From assembly GCF_011058215.1 (NCBI RefSeq), contig NZ_JAALFG010000002.1:744001-808000 (forward strand): 64,000 bases of DNA. The letters are read 5' to 3'. Within the stretch, counting starts at the first letter, position 1; every line of letters starts with the position of its first letter. Made by a program: the position numbers and the translations under genes. The notes beneath the pieces were generated by a model. It was given only the letters and a program-made list of their open reading frames with translations, ran no database searches and was not told the DNA's origin. Shown here piece after piece: positions 1-9,922 of this stretch. The DNA is from Devosia aurantiaca (GTDB lineage Bacteria > Pseudomonadota > Alphaproteobacteria > Rhizobiales > Devosiaceae).

Positions 1-457
1 AAGCGTTGCCGCCGCGACGGATGTCCCGTTCCCATCCTCGCGCTTTTCGGCAAACGAGAAATAGATCTTTCCGGATGTCTCGAAATCATTGGCAAGCGCC
101 ACGTCGAGCAACCCGCCCTGGCCGACAAAGTCGATCTCCGGCAGCTCGCCCGTAACCTCGGTCGCTTCCCCGTCCGGCGAAACGATATGCAGCTTGCCAG
201 CCTTTTCCGTCACCAGCATGCGGCCGTCCGACAAAAATTCCAGCGCCCAAAGGTGCGGCAGCCCCTCGGCAATCACCTCCGTGTTGACGGATGCCGGCGC
301 CTCGGGCTGTGGTGCCGGGTCTGGCCTTCAAAGGCCGGTGTTTGGTCCGGTGCATTGGGGGAGCCGTTTCGGCTGGCGTCTGCTGGGCTGACACCGGCAG
401 GGCGAAAAGCGCTGCGGAAAGCATGGTGCCGGCGAGAAGGCGTGAGGTCATTGTCAT
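1..457 (-). CDS. PQQ-dependent sugar dehydrogenase (SMP-30/sorbosone dehydrogenase type), N-terminal part
   Basis: Periplasmic aldose dehydrogenase of the soluble glucose/sorbosone dehydrogenase beta-propeller family; only the N-terminal ~150 residues lie in the window and the gene runs off the left edge. A signal peptide begins at the ATG at 457 (MTMTSRLLAGTMLSAALFA), preceded by an AGGAG ribosome site. The mature part contains the family's first blade (EGLPHLWALEFLSDGRMLVT, then GQGGLLDVAL). The frame is broken twice: one base appears missing from the G run at 357-361 and one from 317-319. Restoring both gives a continuous protein through a Pro/Ala-rich linker. These look like homopolymer sequencing errors. 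Substrate cannot be told from this fragment. Confidence 0.8.
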
Positions 458-636
458 GGCAAACTCCTGTTGGGATTTGTCGGATAAGGACAAAGCCCAC
501 GGGCAAGCCGATCGTTGCCCCGGCGAGCATCACGATCTGGTGGCCCCCGTTCACGTCTGCCGCGAACATGGAACGCGTTCGGCCTCAAAACCCTTGTGCG
601 GGCCACGAGTACCGAAAATTAAAACAGTAATCAGTC

Positions 637-1347
637 ATGGCTTCGAGCGTAGCAGACGACCTCGCTAAATTTATCCAAGACCCCAATTTTCCCTGTGTCG
701 GCGCCAAATCCGCCCTTGGCAAGGGACAACTCCATACCTATACCGCCCGCCAGATCGACAGCGCGTGGAACGATGTCGAAATCCAGGACCGGCTGATGCA
801 GTTCGCCTGGGACTACACCCAGGACAAGACGCTATTCACGAGCTTTGCGGTGATCTTCGAAGGCCCGCTCGATCTGTCCGAAAAAGACTTCGAGCGCTTC
901 ATGTGGGATCGCATCCAGTCGCTCACCGAAAAAGATACCTGGCGTGGCCAGCCCGCCGATCCGCGCGTCTCGTCCGATCCCGATGACCCCCATTTCTCCT
1001 TAAGCTTTGGGGGCGGGGCGAGGCTTTTTTTCGTCGTGGGCCTCCACCCTCATGCGAGCCGCCCTGCCCGCCGCTTCGCCTACCCGACCATGATCTTCAA
1101 CCTGCACGATCAGTTCGAGACCCTGCGCGAGCAGAACCGCTACGAAAAGCTGCGCGCTTCCATTCTCGATCGCGACGAAAAGCTCGCCGGCAGCATCAAT
1201 CCGATGCTCGCTCGCCACGGCTCGATCTCCGAAGCCCGCCAATATAGCGGCCGCGCGGTCTCCGAAGAATGGGCCTGCCCCTATCACCGCAACGCAGCCG
1301 ACAAGGCTGCCATCGACCCGCTTGCCGCCCTGGCCGAGGACCGCTGA
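637..1347 (+). CDS. YqcI/YcgG family protein (GntA-like)
   Basis: 236-residue protein of the YqcI/YcgG family (Pfam PF08892). The family includes GntA, the haem-dependent N-hydroxylase of guanitoxin biosynthesis, but most bacterial members have no assigned substrate. Family signatures seen: FPCVGAKSAL near residue 20, the central VGLHPHASRPARRF block around residue 135, and the C-terminal GSINPMLARHG..EARQYSGR..CPYHR segment, whose Cys-Pro is typical of the family and could be the haem ligand (inference). Its stop overlaps the start of the DUF1989 gene (TGATG), so the two are translationally coupled. Function as an N-oxygenase is inferred from family only. Confidence 0.8.
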   Translation: MASSVADDLAKFIQDPNFPCVGAKSALGKGQLHTYTARQIDSAWNDVEIQDRLMQFAWDYTQDKTLFTSFAVIFEGPLDLSEKDFERFMWDRIQSLTEKDTWRGQPADPRVSSDPDDPHFSLSFGGGARLFFVVGLHPHASRPARRFAYPTMIFNLHDQFETLREQNRYEKLRASILDRDEKLAGSINPMLARHGSISEARQYSGRAVSEEWACPYHRNAADKAAIDPLAALAEDR

Positions 1348-1930
1348 TGGACCGCATCCCCCACGCTCCGGCACGGCCTTTGAACTTAAGGCTGGCAACA
1401 TTCTCACGGTCTACGATCCGCTCGGTGGCCAGGTCGGCGATCTTCTCGCCATCAACAAGGCCGACACCCGTGAGATGATCTCCTCCGGGCGCACGCTCGA
1501 CTATGCCGAAACCATCTACCTCACCACCGGCAACAAGCTCTACTCGAACCGATCCAACGTCATGCTAGAAATCATCGAGGACACGGTCGGAACCCACGAC
1601 TTCTTGCTGACCCCCTGCTCGGAAGCCACCTTCCGCCTTTGCTACGACAACGAGCCGCCCCACCAGGGCTGCCATGGCAACCTCCATCACGCGCTCGAGC
1701 CCTATGGCATCGCCGAAGATGATATTCCGATCGCCTTCAACTGTTTCATGAACGTGCCCGTCGATGGCGCGACCGGCAAGTTCAAGGTCCTGCCACCCAA
1801 AAGCAAAGCCGGCGACTACGTACGCTTCCGCGCCGAGATGGACCTCATCATCGGCCTCACCGCCTGCTCCGCTCCTGCCAGCAATGGCGGCACCTTCAAG
1901 CCAATCGACTATGAGGTGACGGCAGGCTAA
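1347..1930 (+). CDS. DUF1989 / urea carboxylase-associated family protein (frameshifted)
   Basis: About 194 residues of the DUF1989 family, whose members sit beside urea/guanidine carboxylase genes or YqcI/YcgG genes. Recognisable blocks: GNILTVYDPLGGQVGDLLA near the N-terminus, then YAETIYLTTGNKLYSNR, CSEATF, CHGNL and IAFNCFMNVP; the conserved Cys/His suggest a metal site (inference). The natural start is the ATG at 1347 overlapping the previous stop, giving M-D-R-I-P, but the frame breaks after codon 5. The C run at 1357-1361 is one C short; adding one joins M-D-R-I-P to P-R-S-G-T-A-F-E-L-K. The break is probably a homopolymer error. Possible role in nitrogen compound metabolism with its neighbour. 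Confidence 0.78.
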
Positions 1931-1985
1931 ACGGCCTTGCCGCGACCGCAATCCCTCGCCATGAGCGTCTCTCCCGGAGATGCTC

Positions 1986-2315
1986 ATGCGCCACATTCTT
2001 TCTGCCGCCCTGCTGCTCGTCCTCGCTTCCCCCTTGCCAGCGACTGCCCAAAGCGATTGGCCCGCTGAAAAATGCCGGCTCTACGAAGGCTACTGGACCG
2101 AGGCGCTGGAGCGTTTCGGCAGCGATGACCTCAACTACAATTTCATCGCCGCCAACGAGAACTTCATCGCCGCCGGCTGCTCGGAAAAAGGCACCGCCTG
2201 CCCGCGCTCGACGCAGGAGCTCGACATCGCCAACGCCCTCTCGATCCTGATGATCAATGCGGGCGCCGCCAGCACCTTCCTGCCCTTCCACTGCCCCCTC
2301 GAAAGTGGAGATTGA
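1986..2315 (+). CDS. small secreted hypothetical protein
   Basis: About 109 residues with a clear signal peptide (MRHILSAALLLVLASPLPATAQ) and a mature region with four cysteines, presumably disulfide-bonded in the periplasm. The ATG at 1986 is preferred over the one at 1980 because the GGAGA ribosome site at 1976-1980 then has proper spacing. It follows the DUF1989 gene by about 55 bp on the same strand. I do not recognise the family and no catalytic motif is visible. Confidence 0.6.
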   Translation: MRHILSAALLLVLASPLPATAQSDWPAEKCRLYEGYWTEALERFGSDDLNYNFIAANENFIAAGCSEKGTACPRSTQELDIANALSILMINAGAASTFLPFHCPLESGD

Positions 2316-2389
2316 CGCCTTCTTGGCGCAAGGCGCACTCTTTCGGGGCGAGTCCGGAACCTACGGCCATCCACGAAAGACCTTTCACC

Positions 2390-3265
2390 ATGCTTTTGAC
2401 CAGAACCCTTTTGGCCGCCACCATCACCGTGGCCAGCGCAGCCTTTGCCCTTGCTGAAACCTCGACCGACGTCACCATCCAGAACGGCAACCGCGCCGTT
2501 CCGGCCACCGTGGTCGTTCCCGATGGCGAAGGCCCGTTTCCCGCTGTTGTCATCAATCATGGCCATGGCGGTGGACGTCAGGAAAATGGCGGCCTCGGCC
2601 GCATCGCTTCGGCTCTTGCCGAACAGGGCATCCTGTCCGTGCGCATGGATTTCCCCGGCTCCGGCGATAGCACCGAGCCCTTCACCGAAGGCTACCTGTC
2701 CAACATGATCTCGGACAGCAATGCCAGCCTCGCCTATGTGCTGGAAAACTACGAGGTCGATGCCGAACGGCTCGGCATCTTCGGCTACTCCATGGGTGGA
2801 CGCATTGCGCTGACCATCGCGGGCACCGCCGACCAGCCCTACAAGGCCGTGGCGCTATTGGCGCCTTCCGCCGATCCGGGCGGACCGATGTCGGTCGCCT
2901 TCATGGGCGGCCAGGCCGAATACGATCGCCTCTATGCCGAGGCGAGCGGTCCGCAGGGCTACGCCACGTACACTACCCAGTTCGGCCAGATTCAGCAGCT
3001 GAGCAAGCGCTGGTATGACGAGATGACCGCCTCCGAGCCGCTTGACGCGATCGGCAACTTTTCCGGTCCCATGCTGATCCTTCATGGCGACCAGGACACT
3101 GTCGTCCCGGCTTCGGTCGCGGAAATGGTCAAGGCTGCCTATCCCGCGGCGACGCTGACCACCATTCCCGACGCCGACCATGGCTATGGCTTTTACAGCG
3201 ACCAGCCCAAAGTCACGGAAACGGTGGATACGAGCATCGCCACCTTCTTCGCCGAAAACCTCTAA
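2390..3265 (+). CDS. secreted alpha/beta hydrolase (dienelactone hydrolase-like)
   Basis: Exported serine hydrolase of the alpha/beta fold, about 291 residues. A signal peptide (MLLTRTLLAATITVASAAFA) starts at the ATG at 2390; the frame is open upstream but those codons have no export signal. Fold motifs: VVINHGHGGG oxyanion loop, the nucleophile elbow GYSMGG, the acid-bearing LHGDQDTVVP strand/loop and the C-terminal catalytic histidine in DADHGYGF. This arrangement is that of the dienelactone hydrolase/peptidase S9-like group. Substrate unknown. A hairpin terminator follows immediately. Confidence 0.8.
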   Translation: MLLTRTLLAATITVASAAFALAETSTDVTIQNGNRAVPATVVVPDGEGPFPAVVINHGHGGGRQENGGLGRIASALAEQGILSVRMDFPGSGDSTEPFTEGYLSNMISDSNASLAYVLENYEVDAERLGIFGYSMGGRIALTIAGTADQPYKAVALLAPSADPGGPMSVAFMGGQAEYDRLYAEASGPQGYATYTTQFGQIQQLSKRWYDEMTASEPLDAIGNFSGPMLILHGDQDTVVPASVAEMVKAAYPAATLTTIPDADHGYGFYSDQPKVTETVDTSIATFFAENL

Positions 3266-3273
3266 CGGCCTGA

Positions 3274-3298
3274 GCGTCCTCCCCGATGGGGAGGACGC
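3274..3298. terminator. hairpin between convergent genes
   Basis: Perfect 11 bp inverted repeat (GCGTCCTCCCC / GGGGAGGACGC) with a 3-base loop, lying between the stop codons of the hydrolase (+) and the OmpA-family gene (-). The U tract is weak on either strand, so this is a likely but not certain bidirectional terminator. Confidence 0.55.
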
Positions 3299-3306
3299 CT
3301 TACCCC

Positions 3307-5129
3307 TTATCGCTGTGACACCGTTACGAGCGGGGTGATGCGGCGGACCGTAACGCGGCGGTTGGCACTTTCAGAGCGCTGGGTGTTGATCTTGAGATAG
3401 CGTTCGCCATAGCCCTGCGTTGCCAGGTTCCAAGGCGGCACCCCATAATATTCGGTCAGCGCGCGCGCTACCGCGGCCGCCCGCTGATCCGAAAGAACGA
3501 GGTTATCGCGATCGCTGCCCGGGGCGTCGGTGTGGCCCTCGATCAGGAAGGTTTCTGCCGGATTGCGATCGACCGCATCGAGGATTGCATCAGCCAGGTC
3601 CTCGAGCTTGCCGGCCTGCGAGCGCGAAATGCCGGCCGACCCATTGGCAAAGTTGAGATTGCCGATCTCCACGCGCGGCATGCTATCGCGCAGCCGGGCC
3701 GAGCGCTTGACCTCGTCGATCGTATAAAGGCGCCGCACCGGCTCCACCGGCGGCAAGCCGAAGAAGCGGATCAGATCATAGGCGTCGCTTCTGTCGTAGA
3801 AATAGATGTAGTCGTCGCGCGGCACGGCCACATAGAGCGGCGGCAGCTCATAGCCCACATCGTACCAATACATGCGCTCGTCTTCGCGATAGGCCGGATC
3901 GTACCAGGCAAGCACATATTCGTTGCCGTAAGCATCGTAATAGGTGCGGCTGATGATGTTGCCATAGGCGTCGCGGATGGTGATGACTTGCGATCCGTCT
4001 GCCGCGATCACCGAGTCCGAATAGCTGCCATCGGCATAGCTCGTATAGATCACGTCATCGGCGCCATAGGCCAGCCGGCTTTGGTCCTCGTAGTAATTGT
4101 TGACGATGACGGTGTTGTTGAACTCGTAGACCACAACACCGTCCGAGCTTTCCAGCACCTCGACGTCGTCGGGGGCGGCAAAGGCTTCGGGCGCTACGGA
4201 AAGTTCTTCGAGCACTTCGGCTTCGGCGATGGGATCTTCGAGCTCGGGCGCCGAAAAGGCGCGGGCGTTTTCGTCATCGGTCGGCACGTATTCAGGCTCT
4301 TCGGCCGCGCCGAGGTCGCTATCGTCCTTGACCGAGTCGAGCATCGGTTCGACCAGCGACGGATCGATGTCCTCCGGCAAGTCCTCGATGACCTCTTCCT
4401 GCACGCCATCGCTTTCGACAAAGGCCGTCGCGTCCGATGCCTCGGCATCGTCCTCGGTAACCTCGTCCTCGGCTACGTCATCTTCAGCCGTAGCGTCGTC
4501 TTCGGAGATCGCGTCCTCTTCGAACGTTGCGTCCTCCTCCGAGATCTCTTCCTCGTCGGATGTCGCTTCGTCTTCCGAGGTGATCTCGTCCTCGTCGACA
4601 CTCACCTCGTCTTCCGAATAGACCTCTTCGTCTTCGGCAGTGAACTCATCTGCGTCCGTGGCCTCGTCCTCGAAGATTGGCTCTTCCTCGGTCGCTTCCT
4701 CTTCAAAGACAGGCTCTTCCTCGACGGTCTCGTCCTCGAAGACCGGCTCGTCCGCGCTCATCTCTTCTTCGTAGGCTGGCTCTTCTTCCTCGTAGACCGG
4801 CTCGTCCTCGTAGGCCGGCTCCTCGTAGGTAGGCTCCTCGTAGGTCGGCTCCTCATAAACCGGCTCTTCGTAGGCAGGCTTTTCGTAAGCGGGTTCTTCG
4901 TATGCCGGTTCTTCATAAACCGGCTCTTCGTAGCTTTCCTCGGCCCCGCCACTGAGGAAGCCGTTGCAGCTCTCCCAATCGTAAATGCCCGCGTCGGCGC
5001 AGGCGGCGTCGACCTCTTCCTGCGCTTGACGACGCCGGCCAGCGGCGCCACCAAAAGCGCGACCAGCGCTGTCGATCCAAGAAGTTTGCGAGCCCACTGC
5101 ACCATGGAACTCAGTTTCAAAGTCATCAT
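3307..5129 (-). CDS. OmpA-family protein with long acidic repeat region (frame break near the N-terminus)
   Basis: Cell-envelope protein of about 607 residues. The start is the ATG pair at 5129/5126: the N-terminus MMTLKLSSMVQWARKLLGS plus a hydrophobic stretch forms the export signal. A one-base loss around 5031-5060 then separates this from the main frame (…RRRQAQEEVDAACADAGIYD). Domain order: cysteine-containing N-terminal segment; about a dozen pentapeptide repeats of the type Y-E-E-P-x; roughly 200 residues dominated by Glu/Asp; a Tyr-rich segment with Y-x-D-x-Y-G repeats; and a C-terminal OmpA domain with the peptidoglycan-binding motif IEGHTDAPGSDRDN…LSDQRA. The OmpA domain implies attachment to peptidoglycan. 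The acidic block is unusual (see findings). Confidence 0.8.
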
Positions 5130-5173
5130 CGCGGATCCCCCAGCGCCAGCCGCTTTACGAACTATATGCCTGC

Positions 5174-5590
5174 TTATTCGAGCGCAGCATTGCCCGCTTC
5201 GATGCATTCGTCAGTGGTGAATGACGGCTCGTCCAATTCATCGCTGATCTGGCTGTAGGCGATGATGTAGAGCGACTTGCCGACCGCCTTTTGCTGCTCG
5301 GCATCATAGCCCGCATCGATCAGCGACTGCCCGGCGGCGTTATAAAGCGCCTCGCGCGCTTCGGCGATCACCTCAAGGTTTTCGGTCTCGCCAGCCGCTT
5401 CCATTTCGTCGGTCACGATCTGCAGCGCCACGGCGCACCAGCCATCGAGATAGGCCTGCTCAGAAACTTCGTCGGCGGCGATCACATCGATCGCCTCGTT
5501 CAACTGGTCTTCAGTAAACGTGGCCTGAGCCAGAACCGGGCTGGAAAAGGCAACGAGGCAGGCAGCGGTGAGCAGGAGGGAGGTGCGCAT
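5174..5590 (-). CDS. secreted hypothetical protein
   Basis: 138 residues starting with a signal peptide (MRTSLLLTAACLVAFSSPVLA) at the ATG at 5590; upstream codons in the same frame are not signal-like. The mature part is acidic and mostly helical in character, with two widely spaced cysteines. It ends about 45 bp upstream of the OmpA-family gene on the same strand, so the two may be co-expressed envelope proteins. Family not recognised. Confidence 0.65.
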   Translation of the reverse strand: MRTSLLLTAACLVAFSSPVLAQATFTEDQLNEAIDVIAADEVSEQAYLDGWCAVALQIVTDEMEAAGETENLEVIAEAREALYNAAGQSLIDAGYDAEQQKAVGKSLYIIAYSQISDELDEPSFTTDECIEAGNAALE

Positions 5591-5807
5591 GGCGATCTCA
5601 TGGAGAAAAGATGGCCACTCATAACCGAGCAACAAAATCAAAGATATGGGGCCACCCCTCTCTTTTGTGCCCAACAAGAACTTATTCGATTGAAGGTTTA
5701 TTTCGGGCGTCTGGGTTTGTTCTTTGCCTCACGCGACAGCCCCTTCCCCACCCCGAAGATAATGCGTAAGCTATGCTGACCTATTTAATCGTTGGACAAG
5801 AGCAAGC

Positions 5808-6287
5808 ATGAAGACCAGCGAACCGAACACTCTTGCCATCAGGGCCTCCGATGCGCCTCTACGCACAAAACCCTCCAACTACCCTGAGCCATTCTTCAGC
5901 CGGATGGCCAAGCGCGAAAAGCGGGTACTCGGCGATCTCTTCGGCCTCAAGAACTTTGGCGTAAACCTCACCCGGCTTCATCCCGGCGGAGAGTCGGCGC
6001 TGCTTCACAGGCACAGCAAGCAGGACGAGTTCGTCTACATTCTTGAAGGCATGCCGACGCTCGTCACCGATGTGGGAGAAAAGCAGCTGGAACCAGGCAT
6101 GTGCGCCGGCTTTCCCGCGGGGGACGTAGCGCATCAGCTGGTCAATCGAACGGAAACCGACGTCGTTTACCTGGAGATCGGCGACCGAACCCCTGGCGAC
6201 GAAGGCAGCTACCCTCAGGATGACCTGCAAGCTGTCATGGGCCCAAACGGCTGGGTGTTCACTCATAAGGACGGCCAACCTTATTGA
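5808..6287 (+). CDS. cupin-domain protein
   Basis: 159-residue single-domain cupin. Motif 1 is seen as G-G-E-S-A-L-L-H-R-H-S-K-Q-D-E-F-V-Y-I-L-E-G (metal-binding His-x-His and Glu), followed by LEPGMCAGFPAG and a motif-2 region V-A-H-Q-L-V-N with one His. It matches the widespread group of small alphaproteobacterial cupins with a conserved C-terminal YPQDDLQA segment. Presumably cytoplasmic and metal-binding; substrate unknown. It stands alone between the divergent secreted-protein gene and carB. Confidence 0.75.
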   Translation: MKTSEPNTLAIRASDAPLRTKPSNYPEPFFSRMAKREKRVLGDLFGLKNFGVNLTRLHPGGESALLHRHSKQDEFVYILEGMPTLVTDVGEKQLEPGMCAGFPAGDVAHQLVNRTETDVVYLEIGDRTPGDEGSYPQDDLQAVMGPNGWVFTHKDGQPY

Positions 6288-6509
6288 TGCTCGTCCAGCA
6301 TAGCCGACCCGCCTTCAACCCATAGCAGCCATCGTGCCGCCACCCCTTCCCTTCCCCGTCCTCTTCGGTTAAACCGCCCACCTAACCACCATGTCCGGAC
6401 TTCTTCCCCGCGCCGCAGCGCTCAGCTGCCACGCGGGTTTCGCGCGGACGGGTGTGTCCGGGCGATTCTTTCCTCGCCCGTACCCGCGTAAAACAGCCGA
6501 GCGAGCACC

Positions 6510-9500
6510 ATGCCAAAACGTACCGACATCAAATCGATCCTCATCATCGGTGCGGGTCCGATCATCATCGGGCAGGCCTGCGAGTTCGACTATTCCGGCA
6601 CTCAGGCCTGCAAGGCGCTCAAGGAAGAGGGCTACCGGATCATTCTGGTGAACTCGAACCCGGCGACGATCATGACCGATCCCGACCTGGCCGACGCCAC
6701 CTATATGGAGCCGATCACTCCGGAAGTGGTCGCCAAGATCATCGAAAAGGAGCGCCCCGATGCGCTGCTCCCGACGATGGGTGGCCAGACCGCGCTCAAC
6801 TGCGCGCTGTCGCTGCGCAAGATGGGCGTGCTCGAAAAGTTCGGCGTTGAAATGATCGGCGCCACCGCCGAAGCCATCGACAAGGCCGAGGATCGCGAGC
6901 TTTTCCGCGACGCCATGAAGAAGATCGGCCTCGAGACCCCGCGTTCGATGCTGGCCCACAACACGATCGAAGCGCTGCAGGCGCTCGAAGTCATCGGCCT
7001 CCCCTGTATCATCCGCCCCAGCTTCACCCTGGGCGGCACCGGCGGCGGCATCGCCTACAACCGCGAAGAATACCTCGCCATCGTCGAATCGGGTGTCGAC
7101 GCCTCGCCCACCAGCGAAGTTCTGGTCGAGGAAAGCGTCCTCGGCTGGAAGGAATACGAGATGGAGGTTGTCCGCGATAAAAGGACAACTGCATCATCGT
7201 CTGCTCGATCGAAAATATCGATCCCATGGGCGTCCACACCGGCGACTCGATCACCGTTGCCCCGGCCCTGACGCTGACCGACAAGGAATACCAGATCATG
7301 CGCGACGCCTCGCTGGCGGTGCTGCGCGAGATCGGCGTCGAAACCGGCGGCTCCAACGTCCAATTCGGCATTAACCCTGCCGACGGCCGCATGGTCGTTA
7401 TCGAAATGAACCCGCGCGTCTCGCGCTCTTCGGCGCTGGCGTCCAAGGCCACGGGCTTCCCGATCGCCAAGGTCGCCGCGCGCCTCGCCGTCGGCTACAC
7501 GCTCGACGAACTCGAAAACGACATCACCGGCGGCGCCACCCCGGCTTCCTTCGAGCCGACCATCGACTATGTGGTGACCAAGATCCCGCGTTTCGCCTTC
7601 GAGAAATTCCCCGGCGCCGACAACCGTCTCACCACCTCGATGAAGTCGGTCGGCGAAGCCATGGCCATCGGCCGCACCTTCCAGGAATCGCTGCAAAAGG
7701 CGCTGCGCTCGCTCGAAACCGGCCTCACCGGCCTTAACGAAATCGGCATTCCGGGCCTTGGCGAAGGCGAAGACAAGAACGCCGTCAAGCAAGCTCTCGG
7801 CACTGGCACGCCACAGCGCCTGCTGCATGTCGCCGAAGCCATGCGCCTCGGCTTCTCCGACGAAGAAATCTTTGAGGCCTGCAAGATCGACCCCTGGTTC
7901 CTCGAGCAGATGCGCGGCATCGTCGACATGGAACAAAAGGTCAAGGAATACGGCCTCCCCAAGGACGCCCAGACCCTGCGCAAGCTCAAGTCCATGGGCT
8001 TCTCCGACGCCCGCCTCGCCCAGCTCGCCGGCCTTAAGGCCTCCGACGTTCGCAAGCTCCGCCACAGCCTCGAAGTGCGTCCCGCCTACAAGCGCATCGA
8101 CACTTCCGCTGCCGAATTCGCCTCGCCGACCGCCTACATGTACTCGACCTATGAAGCCCCCTTCGGCGGCAAGGTCGACGACGAGGCACGCCCCTCCGAC
8201 CGCAAGAAGGTCGTCATCCTCGGCGGCGGCCCCAACCGCATCGGCCAAGGCATCGAGTTCGACTATTGCTGCTGCCACGCCGCCTTCGCGCTCAGCGATG
8301 CCGGCTACGAAACCATCATGGTCAACTGCAATCCGGAAACTGTCTCCACCGACTACGACACTTCCGATCGCCTCTATTTCGAGCCGCTGACCGAAGAAGA
8401 CGTCATCGAAATCCTGCTCACCGAAAAGCAGAACGGCACCCTCCACGGGGTCATCGTCCAGTTCGGCGGCCAGACACCGCTCAACCTTGCCGAAGCCGTG
8501 CAGAAGGCGGGCGTGCCGATCCTCGGCACCCAGCCCGACGCCATCGACCTCGCCGAAGACCGTGACCTTTTCTCCAAGCTCCTCAACCGCCTGGAGCTGA
8601 CACAGCCCAAGAACGGCATCGCCTATTCGCTCGAACAGTCCCGCCTTGTCGCCGAGCGCCTGGGCTACCCGCTGGTGATCCGCCCGTCCTACGTGCTCGG
8701 CGGCCGCGCCATGGCCATCGTCCACTCGGCCAAGGACTTCGAGAGCTATGTCCAGGACACGCTGACTGGCCTCGTCCCGCCCGATATCCTCCAGCGCTAC
8801 CCCAACGACAAGACCGGCCAAATCAATTCGGTCCTCTCCGATAACCCGCTGCTGTTCGACGCTTACCTCTCCGGCGCCATCGAGATCGACGTCGATGCGC
8901 TTTGTGACGGCAAGGACGTCTTTGTCGCCGGCATCATGGAGCATATCGAAGAAGCCGGTATCCATTCCGGTGACAGCGCCTGCTCGCTGCCGCCGCGTTC
9001 GCTGTCCCCCGAAGTCATCGAAGAGCTCAAGCGCCAGACGCGCGAACTCGCCTTCGCCCTCAAGGTCGGCGGACTGATGAACGTCCAGTACGCCTATAAG
9101 GACGACACGATCTACCTGATCGAGGTCAATCCGCGCGCCTCCCGCACTGTGCCCTTTGTCGCCAAGGTCATCGGCCAGCCCATTGCCAAGATCGCCTCGC
9201 GCATCATGGCCGGTGAATCCTTGGCCAGCTTCAGCCTGACCGAGAAGACGCTTAAGCACATTGCGGTCAAGGAAGCCGTCTTCCCGTTCAACCGCTTCCC
9301 CGGCGTCGACACGGTTCTCGGCCCCGAAATGAAGTCGACCGGCGAAGTTATCGGCCTCGACTACGATTTCGCCATCGCCTTTGCCAAATCCCAGATGGGC
9401 GCCGGCCAGAAGGTCCCGACCTCCGGCAAGGCCTTCATCTCGGTGCGCGATGACGACAAGCAGTACATCGTCGACATGGCCCGCCACCTGGTCGATGCCG

Positions 9501-9820
9501 GCTTCGAAATCCTCGCCACCGGCGGCACCCAGCGTTACCTGGTCGACAACAACGTCCCCTCGACCAAGATCAACAAGGTTCTCGAGGGCCGTCCGCACAT
9601 CGTCGACTCGTTAAAGAACGGCGGCGTGCAGCTCGTGATCAACACCACCGACGGCCTCAAGTCGATCTCGGACAGCCGCGACATCCGCCGCACGGCGCTC
9701 CTTGCCAAGATCCCCTATTACACGACCATCGACGGCGCCCTCGCCGCCGTCGAAGGCATCGTCGCCCTCCGCGAAGGCGGCCTCCAGGTCCGCGCCCTCC
9801 AGGAATACTTCGCGGCCTGA
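6510..9820 (+). CDS. carB: carbamoyl-phosphate synthase large subunit (single-base frame break)
   Basis: Makes carbamoyl phosphate from bicarbonate, glutamine-derived ammonia and two ATP for pyrimidine and arginine synthesis. Length over the full locus is 1103 residues, normal for CarB. It shows the N-terminal ATP-grasp half ([20 protein letters not shown]), an oligomerisation region, the second ATP-grasp half ([20 protein letters not shown]) and the C-terminal MGS-like allosteric domain ([11 protein letters not shown]…GGTQRYL). The frame breaks at 7179-7182: four A where five would give [10 protein letters not shown], so codons 1-225 and the rest are in different frames. As the enzyme is normally essential for prototrophy, a homopolymer error is likelier than a real mutation. 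carA is not in the window. Confidence 0.95.
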
Positions 9821-9840
9821 ATCGGCACGCCCACGGTTTT

Positions 9841-9910
9841 CCTCCTCCTCCTAAAGGGGAAGGTAGCGCCGCTAGGCCCGCAGGGCCCGTAGCAAAGCTA
9901 GGTGGGGGTC
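9841..9910. repeat. intergenic palindromic repeat, copy A
   Basis: C/G-run palindromic segment (CTCCTCCTAAAGGGGAAGG), then TAGCGCCGCTAGGCCCGCAGGGCC and TAGCAAAGCTAGGTGGGGG. It matches 11631-11703 in order and sequence over most of its length, so it is a dispersed intergenic repeat of REP type rather than a simple terminator. Confidence 0.7.
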
Positions 9911-9922
9911 AAACCCCGACCC

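Noticed and set aside
3532..5220. 562-codon open frame antisense to the OmpA-family gene
   Set aside because: Its repeats are the antisense of the Y-E-E-P codons; the minus-strand product has an OmpA domain, the plus-strand product nothing recognisable.
7176..7271. Programmed ribosomal frameshifting in carB
   Set aside because: The same kind of homopolymer break occurs in more than 20 unrelated genes here; a sequencing explanation is simpler.
7055..9598. 847-codon open frame antisense to carB
   Set aside because: Mirror of GC-rich codon bias in carB; its translation is Asp/Gly/Val-rich and carries no family motif, whereas carB on the plus strand is unmistakable.
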